Part shown: positions 9,453-17,607 of the stretch, in pieces
Layout: the number at the start of each line of letters is the position of its first letter
Position numbering within the stretch: the stretch's first letter is position 1
NCBI RefSeq assembly: GCF_000308455.1
Contig: NZ_BAFP01000077.1
Location: 1 to 64,000, forward strand
DNA length: 64,000 nucleotides
Direction: 5' to 3'
Source of the DNA: Nocardia abscessus NBRC 100374
GTDB taxonomy: Bacteria; Actinomycetota; Actinomycetes; Mycobacteriales; Mycobacteriaceae
Translations under genes and position numbers: made by a program
The notes under the pieces: model-generated
What the model was told of the DNA's origin: nothing
Database searches by the model: none
The model's input: only the letters and a program-made list of their open reading frames with translations

Positions 9453-9782
9453 GTGAACGACATGCCACTGGACAAGTTCGACCCGAGACTGCGGGCCAAC
9501 GATTTGGTACAGGATCTCAAGTGGGATCGGGAGTTGCGCGAGCGATTCGAGCTCGGCGAAGAGACGGTGCTGGCCGCTTACGACCTCTCAGATGCCGAAC
9601 GCACTGCGATCCGCGAGCGAGACTTTCGCGCACTGCACGAGATGGGACTCCACCCATACCTGCTGTCACAGCTGGCGCGCATTGTGTACGGCACTGGGGA
9701 GGAGGCTGGGTCGTCCGCGCCGGCCATGGCGCTTCTTCGGTCCCTTCTCGGCGACGAGTGGGACCACGAGGACCGCTCGTGA
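9453..9782 (+). CDS. LigA-type small subunit of extradiol dioxygenase
   Basis: A 109-residue alpha-helical protein of the LigA/protocatechuate 4,5-dioxygenase alpha-subunit family. It caps the active site of the LigB subunit. The family pattern is visible in FELGEETVLAAYDLSDAERTA followed by ERDFRALHEMGLHPYLLSQL and an ARIVYG end. The start is GTG 9453 or ATG 9462. Its stop overlaps the GTG of the amidohydrolase gene, so translation is coupled. The order large-then-small subunit is the reverse of the classical ligA-ligB order. Confidence 0.85.
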   Translation: MNDMPLDKFDPRLRANDLVQDLKWDRELRERFELGEETVLAAYDLSDAERTAIRERDFRALHEMGLHPYLLSQLARIVYGTGEEAGSSAPAMALLRSLLGDEWDHEDRS

Positions 9783-10891
9783 CCGACGGCGACCGTCATG
9801 GGGAGTCCGATGTGTCCGTCATCGACGTGCACGCCCACATCCTCCCGTTACCGCTGCTCGAGTGGCTTTCGCGCCGCGATCTTGCCGACCTGGCCGGTAT
9901 CTCGTCAGGCGTCGTGAGCATCGAACCCATGATCAGCGGGCTGCCTGAGCGGGCAGCGGTACCACTGCCTGTGCAACAGTACGACCTCTCAGCCCGGCTC
10001 GATTCGATGGCCGCAGTAGGAGTGACCAGCCAGGCGGTATCGGCCCCACCGTTCGTATTCGGGTCGGAGTGCCGAAACGACCAGCTCGTTATGGATGTCG
10101 TTCGGCGTACCAACGACGCGATCGCAGAGCACGTCGCGGCGTCCGGCGGGGCACTGCTCGGCATGGGGACTGTCCCCGTCGGGTTGCCTCAGGCTACGGA
10201 GGAGTTGGCGCGGTGCCAGGATGAGCTCGGGTTCGTGGGGGTCACAGCGGGCACGTTCGGTGGGGGCCGGGAGCTCGATGACCGGATCAACGAGGAGCTC
10301 TGGGGTGAGCTGGCACGGCGCCAGTGTTTCGTTCTGCTCCACCCCAGTACAGCGTCGGCACCCGCGCGACTTGCGGACTATCACCTGATGCAACTGCTCG
10401 GGTATCCGGCGGAAACTGCCCTCGCCACGGCCCGGCTCGTATTCGGTGGTGTCCTCGACCGTCACCGTCTAGTGCTGTGCTTGGCGCACGGAGGCGGATG
10501 TCTGCGGGGAGTGGCACCTCGTCTGGACCTGGGATGGAAACGCAAGAGTGTTGCACGGATGTCGGCCGCGCCACCCACCCGCTACCTTCGTGACCTCTAT
10601 TACGACACGGCGGTGTTCGACCACGTGACGTTACGGCGATTGGTGGCCGATGTCGGAGCGGACCGAGTGCTGCTCGGTACCGATTTCCCGTTCGACCTTG
10701 CCGATCGGCACCCCGTTGAGACGGTGGATGCCCTCGGCCTGTCCGAAAACGACCGAAGGGCCGTGCTCGGCGGCAACGCGAATCGATTGTTGCGACTGCC
10801 CGCTGCCGTCCGCGCTCCTGATTCGGCAACCCTGGAGTCCGCCCCGGCGGTCCGGGATCCCTTGGATAGGAGTTTCGATGAACGACTCTGA
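9779..10891 (+). CDS. ACMSD-like amidohydrolase (amidohydrolase 2 family)
   Basis: A 370-residue TIM-barrel metal enzyme related to 2-amino-3-carboxymuconate-6-semialdehyde decarboxylase. It shows VIDVHAHILP (HxH metal pair), FVLLHPSTAS (metal His), LCLAHGGGC (proton-shuttle His) and LLGTDFPFD (metal Asp). The family decarboxylates or hydrolyses ring-cleavage products and hydroxybenzoates. The start is taken as GTG 9779, overlapping the LigA stop. Its place after a LigBA dioxygenase suggests action on the ring-opened product. The last 20 bases overlap the GntR gene. Decarboxylase versus hydrolase activity cannot be settled here. Confidence 0.87.
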   Translation: MTDGDRHGESDVSVIDVHAHILPLPLLEWLSRRDLADLAGISSGVVSIEPMISGLPERAAVPLPVQQYDLSARLDSMAAVGVTSQAVSAPPFVFGSECRNDQLVMDVVRRTNDAIAEHVAASGGALLGMGTVPVGLPQATEELARCQDELGFVGVTAGTFGGGRELDDRINEELWGELARRQCFVLLHPSTASAPARLADYHLMQLLGYPAETALATARLVFGGVLDRHRLVLCLAHGGGCLRGVAPRLDLGWKRKSVARMSAAPPTRYLRDLYYDTAVFDHVTLRRLVADVGADRVLLGTDFPFDLADRHPVETVDALGLSENDRRAVLGGNANRLLRLPAAVRAPDSATLESAPAVRDPLDRSFDERL

Positions 10892-11576
10892 ACCGTTGCT
10901 CGCTCCACGAACATCACGTGCCGAGGAGATCGCCCACAGTCTCGAGGCGCGCATCACTGCGCAGATGCTGCCGATCGGGCATCGGCTGGGTACGAGGGAG
11001 AGCCTTCGCTCGGAGTTCGGTGTTGCTCCGGCGACGCTCAGCGAGGCGGTCAGGTTACTCAGCGCCCGCGGTGCCGTCACCGTCCGACCCGGCGCGAACG
11101 GTGGCATCTTCGTGGCCGCGCCCAGCCTGTTCGTGCGTTTGGGGCGAAAGATGCTCGAGCTCAGTGGCGAGACGGTGTCTGTGGCGGACAGTCTCGCGGT
11201 CCGCAACTGCCTCGACCCGCTCGTCATCGTCGAGGCAACTCGGCACCGCAGCGCGCGGGACCTCGAGGAACTGCGTGAGCTCGCCGAGGCGATGGGTGCG
11301 CCGGAGCTCGAATGGAAGGAGTACCTGCGGCTCAACTGGGCACTGCACCGCCGGATGGTCGAGATCACCCCGAACCGGGTGCTCCGACACACCTACCTCT
11401 CGCTTCTCGATTTCGTGGAGAGTCGGTTGCAATCCGTAGTTGCCGATGTCCCGGAGCGCGGCCATGAGGATGGCGTACGAGTGCACCGCGAAATCGTGGA
11501 GGCCATAGCGAGCGAGGACGTCGAGCGAGCGGCTCGGGCCGCAGCGTCGCACTCCGATCTGGTCGCAGGCAGGTGA
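10878..11576 (+). CDS. GntR-family regulator with FCD ligand-binding domain
   Basis: A 232-residue regulator. The N-terminal winged helix has RESLRSEFGVAPATLSEAVR and VTVRPGANGGIFV. The C-terminal all-helical FCD domain has the metal-binding Asp/His pattern, with NCLDPLVIVEATRH early, LNWALHRRMVEITPN in the middle and VRVHREIVEAIAS late. It sits inside the operon, overlapping the amidohydrolase end by 14 bases and followed by the isochorismatase-type gene. The two near-identical palindromes at 8522 and 14136 are the best candidates for its binding sites (inference). The ligand is probably a ring-cleavage intermediate of this pathway. Confidence 0.9.
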   Translation: MNDSEPLLAPRTSRAEEIAHSLEARITAQMLPIGHRLGTRESLRSEFGVAPATLSEAVRLLSARGAVTVRPGANGGIFVAAPSLFVRLGRKMLELSGETVSVADSLAVRNCLDPLVIVEATRHRSARDLEELRELAEAMGAPELEWKEYLRLNWALHRRMVEITPNRVLRHTYLSLLDFVESRLQSVVADVPERGHEDGVRVHREIVEAIASEDVERAARAAASHSDLVAGR

Positions 11577-11581
11577 CAGCA

Positions 11582-12208
11582 ATGGTGACCCTGGGGCGGG
11601 GCCCGTCGACAGCACTCGTGGTGATCGACATGCAGAACGACTACTGCCATCCGGATGGGGTGTTCGCAGCTGCCGGGCTTTGTATCGCGGAGCTCGAGGA
11701 GCTCGTGGCACAGATCAACGGGCTCGTTGCGGCGGCACGTGATGCGGGTCGACCGATCGTATGGGTCCGCATGGAGTGGTCGAGCGACAGCGATGTCGGG
11801 CTTCTCGCCGAGCGCAGCCCCTTCCTTCGCCACGCCGGGCTGCGGTCAGGGGAGTGGGGTAGCAGATTGCTGGACACCCTCGATGCGGACCCGCGCGATC
11901 GCGAGGTCGTCAAGACGCGGTTCAGTGCATTTCATCGCACGCGTTTCGAGTCGCTGCTGGCCGAATGGGGCGTCGACACGCTGGTACTTGCCGGGGTTCG
12001 AACCGATTTCTGTATCGAGTCCACGGCACGAGACGCGTTTTTCCGTGACCTGCGAGTGGTGATTGCGCGCGAGGCCGTCGCTGGCTATTTCGATGACTTG
12101 CACAGCGCCAGTCTTCGAGTGCTCGACACCGTGTTCGCCGATGTAGAGCCCGTATCCGCCGCCGCGGACCTTCTCCGCGGCACACCTGCAAGTCCTGTTG
12201 TTCCATGA
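11582..12208 (+). CDS. Isochorismatase-family cysteine hydrolase (probable amidase)
   Basis: A 208-residue cysteine hydrolase with the family triad: Asp16 in VVIDMQNDY, Lys111 in VVKTRFS and Cys144 in RTDFCIEST. Relatives hydrolyse amides such as nicotinamide, maleamate, ureidoacrylate or N-carbamoylsarcosine, or isochorismate. Within a ring-cleavage operon it may release ammonia from an amide formed after cleavage (inference). The ATG at 11582 follows the GntR stop by five bases; an in-frame GTG at 11573 is also possible. Its end overlaps an in-frame ATG (12205) of the downstream hydrolase frame. Confidence 0.88.
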   Translation: MVTLGRGPSTALVVIDMQNDYCHPDGVFAAAGLCIAELEELVAQINGLVAAARDAGRPIVWVRMEWSSDSDVGLLAERSPFLRHAGLRSGEWGSRLLDTLDADPRDREVVKTRFSAFHRTRFESLLAEWGVDTLVLAGVRTDFCIESTARDAFFRDLRVVIAREAVAGYFDDLHSASLRVLDTVFADVEPVSAAADLLRGTPASPVVP

Positions 12209-12330
12209 CCGCCTGGAACTCGATCATCGACGCAGCCGAACTGCCGCCGATCATCGATTTCTCTGTGGGAAGGGACGTCATCCCGGATCGACGCGCGCTC
12301 TATCCGCCCAGTCCAAGGACGAGGACCAGA

Positions 12331-13164
12331 ATGACTCGAACACAACGACCCGAGATCGGCCACAACGCAAACGTCGGCGGGATCCGCACCAACTATCTGA
12401 CATCGGGTACTACAGGAGAGTGGGTGTTGCTCGTCCACGGTTCGGGCCCGGGTGTCACCGCTTACGCCAACTGGCGGTTGGTCATCCCCGAGTTTGCGGC
12501 CGACTTCCAGATCGTTGCGCCGGACATGGCCGGATTCGGCTACTCCGACCGACCTGCCGAAACGCACCTCGGCCCTGACCTGTGGGTCGACCAGGTCCTC
12601 GGTCTGATGGACCGGTTGAATATCCCCACCGCGCACCTGGTCGGCAACAGCTTCGGTGGAGCGATCGCGCTTCGGGTGGCGCAACGCTGTCCTGACCGAG
12701 TCGGGAAGCTCGTGCTGATGGGAAGTATGGGTGTTTCCTTCCCGATCACTCCTGGGCTCGAGCGTGTTTGGGGCTACGAGCCGTCCGTGGAGAACATGCG
12801 TGCCGTTCTCGACGTCTTTGCCCACTCCCGCGAGCTCGTGACCGACGACCTCGCGCGAGTGCGTTACGAGGCAAGTATCCAGCCGGGGGTACAAGAAGCT
12901 TTCTCGGCCATGTTCCCGGCACCGAGGCAGAGGTGGATCGAGGAACTCGCGCTCGACGATGACGAACTGCGCCTGATTACACACCGCACCCTCATTGTCC
13001 ACGGACGTGACGATCAGGTTATTCCGCTTGCCAACTCCTACCGATTGTTCGAGCTGCTCGGGAATTCCGATCTCGCGGCGCTCGGGCAATGCGGGCATTG
13101 GTCGATGATCGAGCGGCGATCCGACTTCATCCGCCTCGTTCGAGACTTTCTGCTCGAGCCCTGA
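12331..13164 (+). CDS. Alpha/beta hydrolase, meta-cleavage product hydrolase type
   Basis: About 277 residues with the C-C bond hydrolase signature of BphD/MhpC/HsaD: LLVHGSGPGVTAYANWR, nucleophile Ser107 in GNSFGGA, Asp227 in HGRDDQVIP and His256 in GQCGHWS. It is expected to split the ring-fission product into a dienoate and an acid. I chose the ATG at 12331, which has AAGGACGAGG upstream. An in-frame ATG at 12205, overlapping the previous stop, would add a 42-residue leader (beginning MTAWNSIIDAAELPPIIDF) not typical of the family. The dienoate product could feed the hydratase trio at 5625-8454. Confidence 0.9.
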   Translation: MTRTQRPEIGHNANVGGIRTNYLTSGTTGEWVLLVHGSGPGVTAYANWRLVIPEFAADFQIVAPDMAGFGYSDRPAETHLGPDLWVDQVLGLMDRLNIPTAHLVGNSFGGAIALRVAQRCPDRVGKLVLMGSMGVSFPITPGLERVWGYEPSVENMRAVLDVFAHSRELVTDDLARVRYEASIQPGVQEAFSAMFPAPRQRWIEELALDDDELRLITHRTLIVHGRDDQVIPLANSYRLFELLGNSDLAALGQCGHWSMIERRSDFIRLVRDFLLEP

Positions 13165-13188
13165 ACCCGGAACGAACTGGAGACTGAG

Positions 13189-14073
13189 ATGACGATAGAA
13201 CCGAGGCCGACTGTTCTGGTGGTCGGGGCCGCTGGCCGAGTTGCGGGGCTTCTTGTGCCCGAGCTCGCTTCGCGCGGCGCGATTGTGCGAGGTTTCGTCC
13301 GTAGCGAGGAGAAAGGAGCTACGGCGAGAAAGAACGGTGCCGACGAGGTCGTGCTGGGTGACCTCCGGGATTCCAGCAGCCTTGATCAGGCTATGGCTGG
13401 CGTGGATGCCGTCTTTCACTTGGGGCCTGCTTTCGTGGCGGACGAAGCGCAGCTCGGCCTGAACGTCGTGACGGCCGCTCAGCGCGCCGGCGTCAGGAAG
13501 ATCGTGTTCTCCGGGGTGGCCCACCCGTCTGACCGGCTGGAGAACCACGTCTCCAAACGGCCCGTCGAGGACGCTCTGTTCCGGTCCGGCATGGAATTCA
13601 CAATCCTGCAGCCTGTTACGCTCTATCAGAACATCGGTGGCGCGTGGCCCGGCGTACTCGAACGTGGCGAACTCGCCGAGCCCTACTCGAGCACCGCGCG
13701 GGTAGCGCGCGTGGACTACCGCGACGTCGCTGAGGTCGCCGCGCTCGCCCTCACCGAGGATCGCTTGAACAACGGAACCTTCGAGCTGTGCAGCGGCGAG
13801 ATTCTTGACCGACACGACGTCGTCGCCGTGATCAGCGAAGTCCTGGGGAGCCCGGTACGCGCCACCGAATTAAGCTACGACGCCTGGGCAACGGTCGCCT
13901 CGAACCGTTTCAACGCAACGCAACTCGCCTTGTTCGCCGAGGTATTTCGCTCCTACGACGACCACGGGCTTCGCGGTAACGGCTTGGTACTCGAAACCAT
14001 TCTCGGACGTAAACCGCGAACTCTGCGTGACTACATCCGAGATCTCGCCGCGGGTGAACGAACCCAGATCTGA
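13189..14073 (+). CDS. NmrA-like NAD(P)-binding oxidoreductase
   Basis: A 294-residue atypical short-chain dehydrogenase/NmrA protein. The N-terminal dinucleotide-binding loop is VLVVGAAGRVAGLLVPEL, followed by GDLRDSSSLDQAMAGVDAVF. It lacks an obvious YxxxK catalytic pair, which suggests a quinone or flavin reductase-like or sensory role rather than a classical SDR. It follows the hydrolase by 24 bases behind a GGAG site and is the last gene of the operon before the second palindromic operator. The role in the pathway is unknown. Confidence 0.82.
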   Translation: MTIEPRPTVLVVGAAGRVAGLLVPELASRGAIVRGFVRSEEKGATARKNGADEVVLGDLRDSSSLDQAMAGVDAVFHLGPAFVADEAQLGLNVVTAAQRAGVRKIVFSGVAHPSDRLENHVSKRPVEDALFRSGMEFTILQPVTLYQNIGGAWPGVLERGELAEPYSSTARVARVDYRDVAEVAALALTEDRLNNGTFELCSGEILDRHDVVAVISEVLGSPVRATELSYDAWATVASNRFNATQLALFAEVFRSYDDHGLRGNGLVLETILGRKPRTLRDYIRDLAAGERTQI

Positions 14074-14135
14074 GGCCTGATCCACTCAGCAGGGACGGCA
14101 GTTGCCGTGGTGTGGCCAACTTTGCCGTTATTAAC

Positions 14136-14148
14136 TATATTTAATATA
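14136..14148. promoter_or_regulatory. Palindromic operator, copy 2 (TATATTTAATATA)
   Basis: A perfect 13-bp palindrome differing from the copy at 8522-8534 only at the central base. It lies in the 210-bp gap before the Old Yellow Enzyme gene, so it probably ties that pair of genes to the same regulator as the LigBA operon. Confidence 0.65.
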
Positions 14149-14283
14149 CGAATTTGTGAAGCTGTGATATGGGTGCCAGCTGGCTCGCCTTCGGCACGTA
14201 CGCACTCCGGCGCGCGCTTCACTGCTCCCGCAACCGCAAAAACCCAGCTCTGATATCCCATCGAAGTAACGAGAGTGAGCGTT

Positions 14284-15501
14284 ATGGTCACGGCATTCGA
14301 CTCGATCCGGGTCGGTTCCCGGTTCCTACGTAACCGCATCGTAATGGCGCCGATGACCCGCAACCGGGCCTACGGGCCCGGGGCCACCCCCACAGCGGCT
14401 ATGGCGACCTACTACGCGCAGCGTGCAAGTGCCGGATTGATCATCACGGAGGGTGTCCAGCCCTCAGCCGTTGGTCAGGGCACCCCGAACACCCCGGGCC
14501 TGCATACAGAGGAGCAGGTCGCGGCTTGGCGAACGGTCACCGACGCCGTCCATGAAAGAGGAGGGGTGATATTCGCGCAGCTCATGCACGCTGGGCGGAT
14601 CAGCCATCCCAGCATCCTGCCGCCTGGTTCAGCCCCAGTTGGCCCATCGGCCGTGCGGGCCGCGGGCCAAGTGTTCGCCGGCGGGCGGATGCGTGACACC
14701 GTCACCCCGGTACAACTGACTGAACCGGAAATCCTTCAGACCGTGCAGGACTTCGCCACCGCCGGTCGAAACGCCGTGGACGCCGGGTTCGACGGTGTCG
14801 AGGTGCACGGCGGCAACGGCCAGTTGTTGCACCAGTTCCTGGCGCCGAACAGCAACCGCAGGACGGACGGATGGGGCGGGTCGGTCGCCGGTCGCATACG
14901 AATGACCATCGAGGTCGCAACGGCGATCGCCAATGCGATCGGCGCGAATCGAGTCGGCTTGCGCATCTCGCCGACCAACCCGAACAACGACATCGTGGAG
15001 GTCGACCCCGAAGAGACATACGAGAAGCTCGTCGAGGCGGTCAATCCGCTGGGGCTGGCCTATCTCCATGTCTCGGACCGTGGTGATCCCGCGTTGACTT
15101 CGCTGCTGCGCGCATCGTTTCGAGGGCCGTTTCTACTCAATCCTTGGACGCCCGGTCGTTCGACCGGACCGGACGATCTGGGATTGATCGAAGACGGTTC
15201 CGCCGACCTGTTGTCCTTCGGCGCCCTCTTCCTCGCCAACCCCGATCTACCAGCCCGGCTGGAGGTAGGCGGCCCACTCAACACCCCGGACCGGGCTACG
15301 TACTACGGTGGCGACGAACACGGGTATACCGATTATCCGGCGCTGGCGTCCGGTGATATCGCCTCATCCTCCGGCAGCTCGCCCCACGCCAAGCGTGGGC
15401 AACCTACGCGAGAACTCCGCACAGGCTGCGACGGTCAACATGGCAATGGTGCTGACAGCACGGTGCGTGAGACCGGAGAGGTGGGTAGCACTCGACTTTG
15501 A
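14284..15501 (+). CDS. Old Yellow Enzyme-family NADH:flavin oxidoreductase with abnormal C-terminal tail
   Basis: A 405-residue FMN enzyme that reduces activated C=C bonds using NAD(P)H. Family signatures are RFLRNRIVMAPMTRNRA, IFAQLMHAGRISHPS, GVEVHGGNGQLLHQFL (substrate His and Asn region), APNSNRRTDGWGGS and LLSFGALFLANPDL. Homologues normally end near GYTDYPAL, about 45 residues before this stop. The extra tail is Ser/Gly/Arg-rich and covers an inverted repeat at 15383-15399, so a former stop may have been lost. It is followed after 129 bp by an esterase. The substrate may be an unsaturated intermediate of the upstream pathway. Confidence 0.9.
   Translation: MVTAFDSIRVGSRFLRNRIVMAPMTRNRAYGPGATPTAAMATYYAQRASAGLIITEGVQPSAVGQGTPNTPGLHTEEQVAAWRTVTDAVHERGGVIFAQLMHAGRISHPSILPPGSAPVGPSAVRAAGQVFAGGRMRDTVTPVQLTEPEILQTVQDFATAGRNAVDAGFDGVEVHGGNGQLLHQFLAPNSNRRTDGWGGSVAGRIRMTIEVATAIANAIGANRVGLRISPTNPNNDIVEVDPEETYEKLVEAVNPLGLAYLHVSDRGDPALTSLLRASFRGPFLLNPWTPGRSTGPDDLGLIEDGSADLLSFGALFLANPDLPARLEVGGPLNTPDRATYYGGDEHGYTDYPALASGDIASSSGSSPHAKRGQPTRELRTGCDGQHGNGADSTVRETGEVGSTRL
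15383..15399. repeat. Short perfect stem-loop inside the OYE tail
   Basis: CCCACGC, loop CAA, GCGTGGG: a 7-bp perfect stem with a 3-base loop. It lies just past where homologues stop, with no T-run. It may be a relic of an intergenic hairpin now read through. Confidence 0.5.
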
Positions 15502-15630
15502 CCTGGCGAACATGCGAATCCAGTAATGGATGGAACCGACGCCAATGGCCCCTGAATCCCATCGGGATCCAAATTTCACGGCGATTCCTGCCCGGCAGGT
15601 CGTCGAAAGCATCAAAGGAGACCACACACC

Positions 15631-16545
15631 ATGAGCAACCTGCCCGCTGAGGTGATCGACAACCTTCGTAGTGCCGATCGGGAGGTAACCCCCGAATTGA
15701 CTCGAGCGCTGATGGAGCTGTTTGCGCCATTGCATGAAGCGAATGACTACCGGGCGCCCGAGATCGAGCGAGATCTGGTCTACGGCCCTGACCCGCGAAA
15801 CCGGCTCGACCTCCACACAGCCCGTGAGGCGGGCTCGAGCAGGCCCGTAGTGCTATTCGTGCATGGCGGCGGTTTCGTCAGCGGAGACAAGTCCGATCCG
15901 GCACTGCCCTACTACGACAATGTGGGAGGGTGGGCGGTTCGCCACGGCATGGTTGCGGTGACCATGACCTACCGGCTGGCCCCGCAGAACAAATGGCCGG
16001 CTGCGGCAGAGGACATCGCCTCCGCGATCGCGTGGACCCGCGAACACGCCGGTGACTTCGGGGGAGACCCGGACAAGATCGTGCTCATAGGTCATTCAGC
16101 AGGTGGCGCCCACGTCTCCTCATTCGTCGCGGGCCACGCGGGAACAGATCCAGCGGATATCGCCGGCGCGGTCATGCTGTCCGGGATCTACGACCCGCCC
16201 ACAGCTGAACAGAACGCATTGCTGCATGCCTACTACGGAGACGATCCGGAAAAGCATGTAGAGCAGTCTGCGCTGTCCGGCCTGGTCGCATCAGACGTGC
16301 CGATGCTGTTCGGCGCTGCCGAATTCGATGTTCCGCACTTTCATCAGCAGGCGGCGGTGCTCATCGGCGCGATGCGCGAAGCACGTGATGCGGTCCCCTT
16401 GTTCGTGACCGTGCCCGATCACACTCACCTGTCCGAGATCTTCTCGCTCGGACTGGACGAGGACGCATTGGGCACGACACTGGCTCGGTTCATCCATCGC
16501 GCGACGTCGGACCGGCAGGCGTCCGCCGCCGGTTCTCGGAGGTAG
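15631..16545 (+). CDS. Alpha/beta hydrolase (HSL/kynurenine-formamidase-like esterase)
   Basis: A 304-residue hydrolase of the hormone-sensitive-lipase type. FVHGGGFVSGDK near residue 78 forms the oxyanion hole, GHSAGGAH carries the nucleophile (about Ser156), AAEFDVP the acid and PDHTHLSE the His. The YRLAPQNKWPAAAEDI segment is typical of this class. A good AAAGGAG lies upstream of the ATG. It probably forms a unit with the OYE gene. Esterase, lactonase or arylformamidase activity are all possible. Confidence 0.88.
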   Translation: MSNLPAEVIDNLRSADREVTPELTRALMELFAPLHEANDYRAPEIERDLVYGPDPRNRLDLHTAREAGSSRPVVLFVHGGGFVSGDKSDPALPYYDNVGGWAVRHGMVAVTMTYRLAPQNKWPAAAEDIASAIAWTREHAGDFGGDPDKIVLIGHSAGGAHVSSFVAGHAGTDPADIAGAVMLSGIYDPPTAEQNALLHAYYGDDPEKHVEQSALSGLVASDVPMLFGAAEFDVPHFHQQAAVLIGAMREARDAVPLFVTVPDHTHLSEIFSLGLDEDALGTTLARFIHRATSDRQASAAGSRR

Positions 16546-17000
16546 CGACAACGGTCAGCCGGGCTCGGGCAGCGGCCCAATGCCAGTACGACTGCGCACA
16601 GCAGCTGGTACAGGGTGGTGCGCCGCGCAGCCAGACGCGGTACCTGTCGGCGAAAGTTCTTGTGCTGCAAAAGGAATGAATGTCATGGCAACAAGGGAAT
16701 CCACGGCCGACATGTCGACTTCAAGAACCTCTCACAGCAGCTTGTCGTCACACCTCTGTCGAGTCAGACCGTGAACGGAGACCGAGCAGGTGGACACATC
16801 ATGGGCAAGTCAACCCGCAAGGGCGACAGACGGTTCACGAGTCAACCCGCCCGGTCTCCTACGGCACGCTACGGGGCAGCTGACCCCGACCACGAAACCG
16901 CTGCCACCAGATAAGTCGACGGTTCAGCATGCTGGCCCGCCCTGGTGAAAGTTGTGATTGCGAGGTTGGGCGGGCCTGGCCATGACCGTGTGAATGTGGA
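16546..17000. other. Intergenic, nothing recognisable
   Basis: About 450 bp between the esterase and the next minus-strand frame. Translations are Ser/Arg-rich without family features. No clear terminator or operator is seen. Confidence 0.4.
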
Positions 17001-17468
17001 TCACGGGAGTGTCGCATCGGCGGACACATCGGCAGGCCCGCCGGTCGAGTGAGGGTTCCGAGCGGGCCTCCGGATGCGTAGCTTGTCCTCAACGCTGTCA
17101 CGAAAATCGGATCCGAATCCGTGACGGCGCAGATGGTAGGACCCCCGGCCGCTCGGGTGCCTGCTACCGCAATTCACGCGTGTCGCGCGCGGTGGCGTAT
17201 CCCGCTCCACCCGGAACGCAGGATCAGCTGCCCCCGACTCCTGGTAGTGATTGACCACGCAACGCATCGCTTCATCGACTTGCGACCAGCCCCAGTCGAC
17301 CCGGGTGTGCAATTGCCCGATCCTGCCCCGGTAGTTCTCCAGACTGAAGTCTTCGACGAAGGGTTCGCGCCGACCCGAGAACACCACAGGGACGGTGCCG
17401 TCGTCATCGAGGTTCGCCGCCAAAGCCACGACACTGGCGGCGTCGGTCGTGATCTGGACGTTGATCAT
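17001..17468 (-). CDS. Hypothetical protein, possible remnant
   Basis: From an ATG at 17468 the first 90 residues look protein-like (INVQITTDAASVVALAANLD, then GRIGQLHTRVDWGWSQVDEA). The last third turns into Arg/Ser/Pro-rich sequence, suggesting a frame change near 17200. The open frame also extends upstream of the ATG (HADNYCTGWR). It lies 139 bp downstream of the amidohydrolase on the same strand. I do not recognise a family. It is likely a degraded last gene of that operon. Confidence 0.35.
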   Translation of the reverse strand: MINVQITTDAASVVALAANLDDDGTVPVVFSGRREPFVEDFSLENYRGRIGQLHTRVDWGWSQVDEAMRCVVNHYQESGAADPAFRVERDTPPRATRVNCGSRHPSGRGSYHLRRHGFGSDFRDSVEDKLRIRRPARNPHSTGGPADVSADATLP

Positions 17469-17607
17469 GCGCCATCCGGTGCAGTAGTTGTCGGCGTGGA
17501 CGACCCCTGACACCGCCCTGCGGGCGGAATTCGCGGTAGCGCTGCTCGACGAGGCCGAGCGGCCAGCGCACCGGCGAACCAGGTTCACCGTCGCATCGGT
17601 GTGAGTG

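Noticed and set aside
11582..13164. Nicotinate pathway (maleamate amidase and N-formylmaleamate deformylase)
   Set aside because: The families fit superficially, but the dioxygenase is LigB/LigA-type rather than the NicX type and the hydrolase carries C-C bond hydrolase motifs, so the assignment was not made.
15383..15399. Hairpin as a working terminator
   Set aside because: It has no T-run and lies inside the present coding frame; kept only as a repeat.
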